Assembly: GCA_016795385.1 (NCBI GenBank)
Contig: JAEUHI010000046.1
Coordinates: 62,001 to 126,000 of the forward strand
Reading direction: 5' to 3'
DNA: 64,000 bases
Source: Verrucomicrobiales bacterium
Lineage (GTDB): Bacteria > Verrucomicrobiota > Verrucomicrobiia > Verrucomicrobiales > DEV007
The position numbers and the translations under genes were made by a program. The notes beneath the pieces were generated by a model. The model was not told where the DNA came from. It saw only the letters and a list, made by a program, of their open reading frames with translations, and did not search any database. Of the stretch, positions 36,145-43,207 are shown piece by piece. The number at the start of each line of letters is the position of its first letter. Position 1 is the first letter of the stretch.

Positions 36145-37494
36145 TCAGAGCCCCAACCGGCGTCGTTTGCGATAGAGGGTGGTCTGATCGATTCCGAGAA
36201 TGGCGGTCGCCTCCTGCAGGGTCCGGGTGCGTGCGAGGACACGACGGATATGCTCCGTCTCCAGTTCCTGGATCGAGACGCTGGCTCCTGGCACGATCGC
36301 CTTCACATCGTCCTCCAGTCCGGGGCCGGTGACCATGGTCGGGGTGGGTAGATCGTCCTCCTCGATTTTCGGTCCGCGGGCGAGGATCACGGCCCGCTCC
36401 ATCGCGTTGCGGAGTTCGCGCAGGTTCCCCGGCCAGCCGTGCAGCAGCAGACGATTGAGCGCGGATCGGCTGAATCCATCGATTTTCCGGCCGCTCGACT
36501 GCGAGAAAAACTTCACGAACCTTTCGGCGAATTCCTTGAGGTCGGCGGGACGTTCGCGGAGCGGCACCATCGAAGCGGAGATGACATCCAGGCGGTAATA
36601 GAGATCCTCCCGGAAGTGGTTCGATTCGACACTGCGTTTCAGATTCCGGTTCGTGGCGGCGATCACGCGCACCTCCGCGATGCGCGTCTTGGTTTCGCCA
36701 AGACGCTCGTATTCGCGCTCCTGGAGGAGTCTCAGCAGCTTGGGTTGGATATCCAGCGGGAGATCGCCGATTTCATCGAGAAAGAGCGTGCCTCCATTCG
36801 CGTCGTGCACTTTCCCCCATTTGTCCCGGATGGCTCCGGTGAAGGATCCCTTCACGTGGCCGAAGAGCTCGCTCTCGAGGAGCTCCTTCGAAAGGCTGGG
36901 GCACGAGATGGTGACGAATGGCTTGTCCCTGAGGAGACTGCGGCGGTGGATCTCGCGGGCGACGAGGCTTTTTCCCGTGCCGCTCTCTCCGAGAATCAGG
37001 ATCGCCGCCGAAGTCGGCGCGGCGCGAAAGAAAAGATCCAGCGTCTCCCTCATCCGGGGGTCGTTGGAGGTGAAGAGAGGTGGCGGCGAATGCGCCGAGA
37101 CTTCCGACTCCAATTCCACGATGCGATCCTGCAACTGCCGCCATTGCCTGGCGCGGGCGAGGACGCTGCGGAGACGGTCCAGGGTGAAGGGCTTCTCCAA
37201 ATAGTCGATGGCTCCGGCCTGGATCGCCCTCACCGCCGTACTGATGGAAGCCTCCGCCGTCACGATCACCACGGGAGTGCGGGGGCGTCTTTTCAGAATC
37301 TGCGGCAGCACGGTGAGCCCGTTTTCATTGCCGAGATTCAAATCGAGGAGAACGAGATCGAACTCCTCCTCTTTCAATCGATGCAGTGCGCTCTCGCCGG
37401 TGGCGACGGCTTCGGCGTAATGGTCATCTGCCTCGAGTGCGGATACCGTGCTCGCGCGCACGGTCTTTTCATCATCGACCACGAGAATGTCCAT
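36145..37494 (-). CDS. Orphan sigma-54-dependent response regulator, NtrC family (AlgB-like)
   Basis: A 449-residue activator. Receiver domain about 1-120: ILVVDDEKT, phospho-acceptor Asp in [33 protein letters not shown]+ sigma-54 interaction domain about 145-370: [15 protein letters not shown] (Walker A), [32 protein letters not shown] (Walker B), [30 protein letters not shown]-terminal Fis-type helix-turn-helix: [24 protein letters not shown], split across about 425-449. The sigma-54 contact loop is GSFTGA instead of GAFTGA. The DNLGxENGL receiver and Fis part resemble AlgB (from memory). No histidine kinase is nearby. Its own promoter region carries a sigma-54 element and TGCA boxes, suggesting autoregulation. 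Confidence 0.95.
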   Translation of the reverse strand: MDILVVDDEKTVRASTVSALEADDHYAEAVATGESALHRLKEEEFDLVLLDLNLGNENGLTVLPQILKRRPRTPVVIVTAEASISTAVRAIQAGAIDYLEKPFTLDRLRSVLARARQWRQLQDRIVELESEVSAHSPPPLFTSNDPRMRETLDLFFRAAPTSAAILILGESGTGKSLVAREIHRRSLLRDKPFVTISCPSLSKELLESELFGHVKGSFTGAIRDKWGKVHDANGGTLFLDEIGDLPLDIQPKLLRLLQEREYERLGETKTRIAEVRVIAATNRNLKRSVESNHFREDLYYRLDVISASMVPLRERPADLKEFAERFVKFFSQSSGRKIDGFSRSALNRLLLHGWPGNLRELRNAMERAVILARGPKIEEDDLPTPTMVTGPGLEDDVKAIVPGASVSIQELETEHIRRVLARTRTLQEATAILGIDQTTLYRKRRRLGL

Positions 37495-37506
37495 TCCCGG
37501 CTCTTC

Positions 37507-37522
37507 TGCAAATCACGTGCCC
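37507..37522 (-). promoter_or_regulatory. Sigma-54 -24/-12 element at the regulator gene
   Basis: Minus strand: GGGCACGTGATTTGCA, one base off the TGGCACG-N4-TTGCA consensus. The predicted start falls about two bases before the ATG at 37494, so a transcript from here would be nearly leaderless. An in-frame stop in the spacer excludes a longer protein. Confidence 0.6.
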
Positions 37523-37620
37523 ATGCCAAGCCGACGGCGGAAATGGACGCTAGGTGAATGGGTGAAAGGCTTGCCCGACTTCCGGCCCTGAATTCCAAGA
37601 ACGGAATCTTTCGCCAAGCG

Positions 37621-37650
37621 TTGCAATCTGCACGGCCTGGGTATGCAAAT
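37621..37650. promoter_or_regulatory. Candidate activator site TTGCAA-N17-TGCAAAT
   Basis: TTGCAA at 37621-37626 and TGCAAAT at 37644-37650, with an additional CTGCA at 37628. It sits about 100-130 bases upstream of the regulator -24 element. The same TTGCAA-N17-TGCAAAT arrangement recurs at 39731-39760. Confidence 0.55.
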
Positions 37651-37700
37651 CTCCCACCAGTATGTCGCGAGCGGACAGCAGTTGCGAAGGCATAACGAGC

Positions 37701-38171
37701 TCACTCAGAGGTGACTGCGGAGGTCCCCGGATCGCGCGCGACCAGATCGATCATGAGGTCGTCGAGGAAACGGTGGACGACGTGGGAAACGAAGAGCATC
37801 GCGGCCATGCCATACTCCGGGTGCCCATCTTCGAAGGTCCGGAGATGGTAGAGCAGATCTGCCCTCAGGTGCTGGATTTCGCGGAGGGCGGCGCACCGCG
37901 GGTTCGGGGACGTGTCCCCGGTGTCACTCCCGCCTTCCTTCAACCATTCCGTGCCGCTCGATTGAAAGGAAGCATGCCGGAGACGCTCATCAAGATGCGA
38001 GAGGAGTTCCGCGACCTCCAGCGGTAACGCCCGGGTCGGGAAACCTTTGAGGCGGGGATCGTTGCCCACGCGATTCGACCACGCTTCGCAGATGGATGCT
38101 TTGCGGCCGCTGAGAAACTCAGCGAGGCGGTAGTTCACGCTTTCTGGATGCCCGGAGGTATCGGTGCACAT
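37701..38171 (-). CDS. RsbRD N-terminal-like helical protein
   Basis: A 156-residue soluble, helical protein: RLAEFLSGRKASICEAWSNRV at the N-terminus, then LEVAELLSHLDERL, REIQHLRADLLYHLRTF and HVVHRFLDDLMIDLVAR. The opening helix plus the later helices resemble the globin-like RsbRD_N sensor domain found in stressosome proteins and some histidine kinases. No output domain is attached. It sits just upstream of the regulator on the same strand, separated by 206 bases holding the regulator promoter region. Being a sensor partner for the orphan regulator is a guess. Confidence 0.55.
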   Translation of the reverse strand: MCTDTSGHPESVNYRLAEFLSGRKASICEAWSNRVGNDPRLKGFPTRALPLEVAELLSHLDERLRHASFQSSGTEWLKEGGSDTGDTSPNPRCAALREIQHLRADLLYHLRTFEDGHPEYGMAAMLFVSHVVHRFLDDLMIDLVARDPGTSAVTSE

Positions 38172-38297
38172 GGAGATCGGGCGGAGTAATCGGTCACGTC
38201 ACATGATGAAAACGGGATAGGCACATTCCTCCAACCCCCGGGTGATAGTTGCAAGCCGGAGGCGGAGGAATGAAAGCGAAGGAGGGTGAGGGGTGGA

Positions 38298-38798
38298 TCA
38301 GGACTCGAGGGCTTCAGCCTCGGGGATGAGCTGCAGCGACATCTGGGTGAGCTTCTTGTCGGTGGCGCCCTCCTCATCGAGCGTCATTTGCAGGAGCTCC
38401 GCGACTTCGTCGAGGCCGAGAGCTCCGGCGAGGGTGCGGGCGGAGCCGTAGCCCGCCATTTCGTAGTGCTCGACCTTTTGCGCGGCGACGATCAGGGCGA
38501 GGTCTTTCACGGTGGCTTCGGCGTTTTCCGAGATCACCTCGGAGCCTTCCTCGATGAGGCCCTTCATCGCCTGGCAAGCCTTGCCCTTCGGCGAGGCATC
38601 CAGACTTGTGGCGATCTGTTCGAGGCGTTCCACATGGGTTTTCGTTTCCTCGAGGTGCTGTTCGAAGCCGGCGCGCAGCTCCGGATCGGAGGCCGCTTTC
38701 GCCATTTTCGGGAGAGCTTTGACGAGTTGGGTCTCGGCGCTGTAAAGGTCCTTGATTTCGTGGATGAGGAGATCTTCGATGGATTTGAGTTTGGCCAT
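38298..38798 (-). CDS. Ferritin-like DUF892 (YciE-type) protein
   Basis: A 166-residue four-helix protein of the DUF892/YciE family: MAKLKSIEDLLIHEIKDLYSAETQLVKALP (start region), ELRAGFEQHLEETKTHVERLEQI and ALIVAAQKVEHYEMAGYGSARTLA. The Glu and His residues spaced along these helices fit a di-metal site. YciE-type proteins are induced by osmotic and general stress. It is one of few genes in this island without a sigma-54 element or TGCA boxes upstream. Confidence 0.93.
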   Translation of the reverse strand: MAKLKSIEDLLIHEIKDLYSAETQLVKALPKMAKAASDPELRAGFEQHLEETKTHVERLEQIATSLDASPKGKACQAMKGLIEEGSEVISENAEATVKDLALIVAAQKVEHYEMAGYGSARTLAGALGLDEVAELLQMTLDEEGATDKKLTQMSLQLIPEAEALES

Positions 38799-38849
38799 GG
38801 GATGCTGGGGGTTGGGTGTTGGTATCGTGTCTTTTGGGGGAGAGGAGCA

Positions 38850-38884
38850 GGGGCCTGCGGCCGGGGTGGTCCCCGACCGCAGGC
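38850..38884 (-). terminator. Strong hairpin downstream of the YflT-like gene
   Basis: GCCTGCGGCCGGGG and CCCCGACCGCAGGC form a 14-bp stem with one mismatch around a TGGT loop. It lies about 130 bases after the end (39009) of the upstream minus-strand gene and before the DUF892 start (38798). It lacks a T tract, so it may act as a terminator or as a structured leader. Confidence 0.45.
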
Positions 38885-39008
38885 GTTGGTTGCTGTCTTG
38901 TTGTCGTGGGGGACGACGCGCACGCGTGTCGCGCGGAAATCTGGGCCGCGCGGGGGTCCGCAGGATGCGTCGGTCTTTGGTGAAGAGGGATGCGAAACGG
39001 CGGACGAC

Positions 39009-39536
39009 TCACACACGTGGAGTGGATTTCTCGCTCGTGGTGCAGATGTCCGACGCCTCGGCCCTTTCAAAAATCTTCTTCGCCCGCGCGATGTCGTTCG
39101 AGTCTTCGGTGTGCACGGCGATGAGGATGTTTCCTTCGCGCAGCTTGCCTTCGTAACGGCGGGCTTCGATCTCGGGGATGCCGAGTCCGATGAGGCAACC
39201 GGCGATGCCACCGACAGTGGCTCCGATCGCGGCCCCGCTCAATGCGGCGAGGACGGGACCGGCGGCGACGAAGGGACCGACTCCCGGAATGGCGAGCATG
39301 CCGATCCCGGCGAGCCATCCGAGGGCGCCGCCTACCGCTCCTCCCGTGCTGGCACCTGCTGCCGTGCCCTCGGGAGCTTTCGTGTGCTTTTCGTGGGCGA
39401 AGTCCCGGCTGGTGCCATGATCGGCGAAGAGTGCGGAGATGTCGTTGCTGGTGAAGCCCTCGAGACGCAGGTCATCGACGATGAGTTCGGCTTGGGCGCG
39501 GGAGGTGGCGAGGCAGACGACGGATTGGTGTGACAT
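39009..39536 (-). CDS. YflT/17M-like general stress protein with glycine-zipper core
   Basis: A 175-residue protein. The N-terminal ~55 residues (SVVCLATSRAQAELIVDDLRLEGFTSNDISALFAD) follow the heat-induced stress protein YflT/17M fold. The centre is a Gly/Ala-rich stretch of two helices (TGGAVGGALGWLAGIGMLAIPGVGPF onward), typical of glycine zippers that insert in membranes. The C-terminal part (EGNILIAVHTEDSNDIARAKKIF) is a second small alpha/beta unit. A sigma-54 element lies about 92 bases upstream. Biochemical role unknown. Confidence 0.75.
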   Translation of the reverse strand: MSHQSVVCLATSRAQAELIVDDLRLEGFTSNDISALFADHGTSRDFAHEKHTKAPEGTAAGASTGGAVGGALGWLAGIGMLAIPGVGPFVAAGPVLAALSGAAIGATVGGIAGCLIGLGIPEIEARRYEGKLREGNILIAVHTEDSNDIARAKKIFERAEASDICTTSEKSTPRV

Positions 39537-39627
39537 GGCGGGGAGGATTTTAGGGTTTTGGTAAATGGAGGGCTCCGGGCTGCGGGGATCAGGGTCGATC
39601 TCGTGGGTCCGGTCGCTGGACTCCTAC

Positions 39628-39643
39628 GCACCCGCTGTGCCAA
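39628..39643 (-). promoter_or_regulatory. Sigma-54 -24/-12 element for the YflT-like gene
   Basis: Minus strand: TTGGCACAGCGGGTGC followed by G. GG-N10-GC spacing is exact and the -24 half is a full match to TTGGCAC. The start site would be near 39617, giving an ~80-base leader. Confidence 0.68.
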
Positions 39644-39730
39644 CACGCCGAAGGCTTCCGCAAGGCCAAACCGTTCAGCGAGTTATCGAATTTGACGCCA
39701 AAATTCCTCAAGTAGGAGCGATCGATCATC

Positions 39731-39760
39731 TTGCAAGTTGCGGGCGATGCCCGTGCAAAT
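39731..39760. promoter_or_regulatory. Candidate activator site TTGCAA-N17-TGCAAAT
   Basis: TTGCAA at 39731-39736 and TGCAAAT at 39754-39760 have the same 17-base spacer as the site at 37621-37650, and both are followed by NTCCC. It lies 88-117 bases upstream of the YflT-like -24 element. Confidence 0.6.
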
Positions 39761-39771
39761 GTCCCCGCGGA

Positions 39772-40170
39772 TCACGGATTGGCATATCCCGTCACCCGGG
39801 CCCTGAGAGTGGCGGGTGACGGATGCTCCGGAAAACTCACCCAGCCCTCGCGTTCCGAATGATGGGCGATGTGATCGAACAACAGCATGCACCGCTTCTC
39901 CGCGCCCTCGAAGGCCGACGTTACTTCGATGTGAATCGCGGCCGCGGGTTGGTCGCCGTCGTTGTGGAGCTTCACGGGCACACGGACCTGGTCGGCGAGG
40001 GCTTCGGGTTCGCCCAAGGTGATGCGGAGATGAGCCGGTTCGTTCCCGAGGCGGATCGATTGATGAATCAGAACGCCGATCGTGCCCAGCAGCAAAGCCA
40101 GGCTGAGGGAAAACACGGTCCACTCGAGCGGATTTTTGGTGCGATGCGGATTCGTCGATTCCTCATTCAT
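39772..40170 (-). CDS. TIGR02588-family membrane-anchored protein
   Basis: A 132-residue protein with one N-terminal membrane segment (WTVFSLSLALLLGTIGVLIHQ, split in pieces) and an extracytoplasmic beta-rich domain: HLRITLGEPEALADQVRVPVKLHN and PAAAIHIEVTSAFEG. This matches the TIGR02588 family, which is found next to TIGR02587 membrane proteins. The partner is directly upstream, overlapping by eight bases. Function unknown. Confidence 0.78.
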   Translation of the reverse strand: MNEESTNPHRTKNPLEWTVFSLSLALLLGTIGVLIHQSIRLGNEPAHLRITLGEPEALADQVRVPVKLHNDGDQPAAAIHIEVTSAFEGAEKRCMLLFDHIAHHSEREGWVSFPEHPSPATLRARVTGYANP

Positions 40171-41035
40171 GATCGGGAGAGCGTTGCGGGGTTTGGACCT
40201 GGAGAAGGAGCCGGCCGGCCGAGGCCCCGAGCATGGCGGGCAGGCTCACGACGATGACTGCCGCATGGAAGGGCGTCGCTCCGGCAAAGAAGTAGAGAAG
40301 CGCGGCGGATGCGGCGAGGGCGGCGGCGTAGGAGGTGATGATTTCACGCGCCACCAGCCACCAAGTGCGGCCCGGCAGGTGACGCCGCGATCCGCGGAAC
40401 TCCGAGAAGTAGAGCAGGGCGATGCCCATCCCCACGGCTACGATCGCGAACCCGGCAAGACGGGCCGGCGACGATTCCCGCGCCACGATCTCGACCTCTT
40501 CGGTAGGTGCGATGTTCGCGGCGAAAAGCACCGCCCCGCACAGCGCGATGGCGCTTTGACCGGGATAGTCATAGGTGGCGGTGTCAGGATCATCGTCGCC
40601 GTCCATGCCTCCTTCGTTTTCCTTCTCGTCCGTTCCCAATTGGGCGGTGCCGACCGAGACGCCGATGGCGAGGGTCATTCCCTCCATGACGATGCGGTTC
40701 AGGATCTCATAGCCTGAGTCGTCCGCCCCGATGCGTCCGAGCAGGTAGAGGAACGCGGCTGACAAAAGCAGCCCGATGCCGAGTTCCTCGATCGAATCGA
40801 TCCAGACCTCCCACAGGGAAGCGTCGCGGCGCAGCCCGGCGTAGCGATTGTAGAGAAAGAGGAGTCCCATGGTGAAAGCCACGTAGAGCAGCAGCTTGCA
40901 CGGATCGATCGTCAGTGCGGAATCCCACAACTCCATGGTGAAAAGCAGGGGCAAGGCGAAAATGAGGCCGCCCGCGACACCCTGGCCGTACTCCCGGAGC
41001 GACTCGGCAAGGGTCCGTTGATGGCTGAAGTTCAT
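40163..41035 (-). CDS. TIGR02587-family integral membrane protein
   Basis: A 290-residue polytopic protein with about eight membrane segments, starting at the ATG at 41035 (MNFSHQRTLAESLREYGQGV); earlier frames begin at a TTG. Family features are REYGQGVAGGLIFALPLLFTMELW, IDSIEELGIGLLLSAAFLYLLGR and the APTEEVEIVARES stretch, all as in TIGR02587 proteins. An acidic loop (DEKENEGGMDGDDD) lies in the middle. It forms a coupled pair with the TIGR02588 gene. The role is unknown. Confidence 0.82.
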   Translation of the reverse strand: MNFSHQRTLAESLREYGQGVAGGLIFALPLLFTMELWDSALTIDPCKLLLYVAFTMGLLFLYNRYAGLRRDASLWEVWIDSIEELGIGLLLSAAFLYLLGRIGADDSGYEILNRIVMEGMTLAIGVSVGTAQLGTDEKENEGGMDGDDDPDTATYDYPGQSAIALCGAVLFAANIAPTEEVEIVARESSPARLAGFAIVAVGMGIALLYFSEFRGSRRHLPGRTWWLVAREIITSYAAALAASAALLYFFAGATPFHAAVIVVSLPAMLGASAGRLLLQVQTPQRSPDHE

Positions 41036-41084
41036 CGTGCTGAAGCCGTCTCCCGGCATGGGCCGGAAGGACGGTTTTTTTGAA

Positions 41085-41100
41085 TTGGCACGCTCATTGC
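41085..41100 (+). promoter_or_regulatory. Sigma-54 -24/-12 element for the small lipoprotein gene
   Basis: TTGGCACGCTCATTGC is a full match to TTGGCACG-N4-TTGC, the best element in the window. The start site would be near 41112, giving a 35-base leader before the ATG at 41147. One TTGCACGG box lies about 190 bases upstream, inside the TIGR02587 gene. Confidence 0.78.
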
Positions 41101-41146
41101 GATTGAAGGACTCATCCGGATCAACCGGATCCAAAAACCCAAAACT

Positions 41147-41359
41147 ATGAAGATGAAATCCATTGCCATGCTATTTGGTGCCGCCCTTTTCGGAATCGGT
41201 GCCGTGTCCTGTGATTCGCGCGAGGAACAAATGCGGGAAGACACGCTCGAACGGAAAGCGGACGCCCAGGAGAACGCCGCCGACGCCGTCCGCGATGATG
41301 CGGAGAAGCGCGCCGATGCGCTCGAAGACGCGGCGGACAGCACCCGTGAAAAGCAGTAA
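41147..41359 (+). CDS. Small acidic lipoprotein
   Basis: A 70-residue lipoprotein: signal segment MKMKSIAMLFGAALFGIGAVSC with lipobox AVSC (Cys 22). A highly charged, heptad-like helix follows (DTLERKADAQENAADAVRDD and onward), repeating Ala-Asp-Ala-Asp/Glu units. It resembles small envelope-stress lipoproteins with coiled-coil tails. It has a near-perfect sigma-54 promoter upstream and a clear intrinsic terminator downstream (41382-41413), so it is monocistronic. Confidence 0.82.
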   Translation: MKMKSIAMLFGAALFGIGAVSCDSREEQMREDTLERKADAQENAADAVRDDAEKRADALEDAADSTREKQ

Positions 41360-41381
41360 ACCCTGTTGATTCATGGACAAC

Positions 41382-41413
41382 ACCCTCTCCGGTCCCGCCG
41401 GGGAGGGTTTTTT
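41382..41413 (+). terminator. Intrinsic terminator after the lipoprotein gene
   Basis: ACCCTCTCCGG (41382-41392) and CCGGGGAGGGT (41398-41408) form an 11-bp stem with one G-U pair and a TCCCG loop, followed by a T run to 41413. Confidence 0.85.
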
Positions 41414-41421
41414 GTGTCGGT

Positions 41422-41934
41422 TTACGGGAGGGCGAGGAAGCGTTGCCCGGTGCGGGTGGTGGGAAGAGGATTGCTGAAAGCGGCGAGGTGCCCGGCGGTT
41501 TCGTTTTCCTCCGATAGATTCGCTTCGAGGGATGCGGCGGCGTGTGCCCAACCCGGTCTCACTGAGAGGGAAAGGGCGGAGCGGTAGACGGATCGGAGGT
41601 AGGCACCGCATCGGCCGACGAGGCCTGCGTAATACAGGTCGGCGATGCGCGGGGAGGGGAAGAGGGGATCGGCCTCATCGATACCCTCGAGGATCCCCGC
41701 CATCCCGTGTGCGCCACGTTCTGTCAGTTTGATGCGGTGGCGGTGGGCGATGAGGTCGAGACGGGCGAGGTGCAGCTCGCCCAGCGCGGCCAACGAGAGC
41801 ATCGCTTCGCGGAGCCTCTCGTCGGTGACGCGGGAGGCAATGCGGCGCAGGCCTCGGAGTCGATGGGTTTCGGGGCTGAAGAGGTTTCGCAGGCACTGCG
41901 AGAGGAGTTGTTCGAGGGGAGTCGGAGGGCTCAT
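41422..41934 (-). CDS. Divergent DUF892-like helical protein
   Basis: A 170-residue helical protein starting at the ATG at 41934. LEQLLSQCLRNLFSPETHRL, LAALGELHLARLDLIAHRH and DLYYAGLVGRCGAYLRSVYR follow the helix order of DUF892 ferritin-like proteins, but the metal-binding Glu/His residues are only partly kept. It may be a structural relative without ferroxidase activity. It is divergent from topoisomerase IB across 209 bases that hold TGCA boxes and two sigma-54-like elements. Family assignment is tentative. Confidence 0.5.
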   Translation of the reverse strand: MSPPTPLEQLLSQCLRNLFSPETHRLRGLRRIASRVTDERLREAMLSLAALGELHLARLDLIAHRHRIKLTERGAHGMAGILEGIDEADPLFPSPRIADLYYAGLVGRCGAYLRSVYRSALSLSVRPGWAHAAASLEANLSEENETAGHLAAFSNPLPTTRTGQRFLALP

Positions 41935-41950
41935 GATGCCAGAGTCCATC

Positions 41951-41966
41951 GCACGATGGGTGCCAC
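41951..41966 (-). promoter_or_regulatory. Sigma-54-like element for the DUF892-like gene
   Basis: Minus strand: GTGGCACCCATCGTGC. GG-N10-GC spacing is exact. The start site would be near 41940, only about six bases before the ATG at 41934, so it is a weaker candidate. Confidence 0.45.
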
Positions 41967-42022
41967 CGCCGGAAAACCGCGCGGCGGATCAAAAGACGTC
42001 CGCTCCGTCGCTCCGCGGACCG

Positions 42023-42072
42023 TGCAGATCTCCCACTGGAGGGCTGCGGAATGCAAGGCGGCGAGGGCTGCA
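42023..42072. promoter_or_regulatory. TGCA-box cluster between divergent promoters
   Basis: TGCA occurs at 42023, 42052 and 42069 (GTGCAG, ATGCAAG, CTGCACC) in a 50-base stretch. It is 58-107 bases from the minus-strand element and 37-86 from the plus-strand element. Proposed shared activator site. Confidence 0.4.
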
Positions 42073-42108
42073 CCTTGCCGCATCATTGGATTTTCGCCCG
42101 ATCGATAC

Positions 42109-42123
42109 GGGCACGGCTCCTGC
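42109..42123 (+). promoter_or_regulatory. Sigma-54-like element for topoisomerase IB
   Basis: GGGCACGGCTCCTGC has GG-N10-GC spacing and the GGCACG core. Predicted start near 42135 leaves about nine bases before the ATG at 42144, which would cut off the upstream GAGGG. Moderate to low support. Confidence 0.45.
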
Positions 42124-42143
42124 GTTGAGGGAAGCGCCCTCCG

Positions 42144-43193
42144 ATGCAAAGATCCGACCCCTTCGCCAGTGAATCCCTCCCGTCTCTCGTGTTCACCAGC
42201 GATGAGATGCCGGGATATTCGCGAGTGCGTCGGGGACGGGGATTTTCCTATCGACTTCCCGACGGTGCTCTCTTGCGGAGCCGGGGGGAACGGCAACGGA
42301 TCGCCTCTCTCGCAATCCCGCCGGCATATGAATCGGTCTGGATCTGCCGTCTCGCCAACGGGCATCTCCAGGCCACGGGACTCGATGCCCGGGGGCGGAA
42401 ACAATATGTCTATCACCCGGCCTGGCGGGAGCTGGCCGCGGATCGGAAGTTCGCCCAGCTCCCTGCGTTCGCGGCCAGTCTGCCGAGGATCCGCGCAGCC
42501 TATCGGAGGGCACTCCGGGCGGATCATCTCAGCCGCGAGCGTGTCATCGCCGGGATCGTCCTGCTGCTCGACGTCACCGGCTATCGCATCGGGAATTCAC
42601 GTTACGAGACGGAGAATCGCAGCTACGGGCTCTCGTCTCTGCATGCGCGGCATGTGCGGATCGATCGCGAAGGATGTCGGCTCGCTTTTCGCGGCAAGTC
42701 AGGGATGGCGCACGATACGGAGGTCACGGACGAGGCACTCGTGAATCTCATCCTCGATCTCCAGGATCTGCCCGGACAGCATCTGTTCCGCTACGAAGAC
42801 GAGTCGGGAGACTGGCATGACGTCGGATCCGCGGAGGTGAATGCCTGGCTGCGGGAGGCGGGAGGAGGCGACTACTCCGCGAAGTTCTTCCGCACGTGGA
42901 AAGCCACGGTGCTCTGTGCGCTGGCGCTGAAGCGGGTGCCTCCGCCGACCTCGAGGGCGGGGGAGCGGCGTGCCGTGACGTCGGCGATCCGCGAGGTGGC
43001 GGGAGAGCTGCATCACACGGTCGCGACCTGCCGGAAATACTACATCCATCCAGGCATCCTCCGCACCTACCGGGACGGATCGCTGCAGCGCATCATTAAC
43101 GGCCGGGCGCCTCACCTCCGGAAAGCGGATGGCACCGCCGGACTCTTCGCTAACGAACGCCGGGTCTACCGCTTGATCGCCGCGCAACCCTGA
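42144..43193 (+). CDS. DNA topoisomerase IB (poxvirus-type)
   Basis: A 349-residue enzyme relaxing supercoiled DNA through a 3'-phosphotyrosine. The N-terminal domain has GFSYRLPDGALL and ERQRIASLAIPPAYESVWI; the catalytic domain has LDVTGYRIGNSRYETENRSYGLSSL (in pieces), FRGKSGMAHD (catalytic Lys region), SAKFFRTWKATVL (second Arg region) and the active-site Tyr in CRKYYIHPGIL. All parts expected of a bacterial type IB enzyme are present. Its place in a stress-gene cluster fits supercoiling changes during stress, but that is inference. Confidence 0.93.
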   Translation: MQRSDPFASESLPSLVFTSDEMPGYSRVRRGRGFSYRLPDGALLRSRGERQRIASLAIPPAYESVWICRLANGHLQATGLDARGRKQYVYHPAWRELAADRKFAQLPAFAASLPRIRAAYRRALRADHLSRERVIAGIVLLLDVTGYRIGNSRYETENRSYGLSSLHARHVRIDREGCRLAFRGKSGMAHDTEVTDEALVNLILDLQDLPGQHLFRYEDESGDWHDVGSAEVNAWLREAGGGDYSAKFFRTWKATVLCALALKRVPPPTSRAGERRAVTSAIREVAGELHHTVATCRKYYIHPGILRTYRDGSLQRIINGRAPHLRKADGTAGLFANERRVYRLIAAQP

Positions 43194-43207
43194 TCCCCTG
43201 ACAAAAC

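Noticed and set aside
38799..39008. Search for a sigma-54 element upstream of the DUF892 gene
   Set aside because: CGACACGCGTGC is out of register by one base and no TGCA box is present, so this gene was left out of the proposed set.
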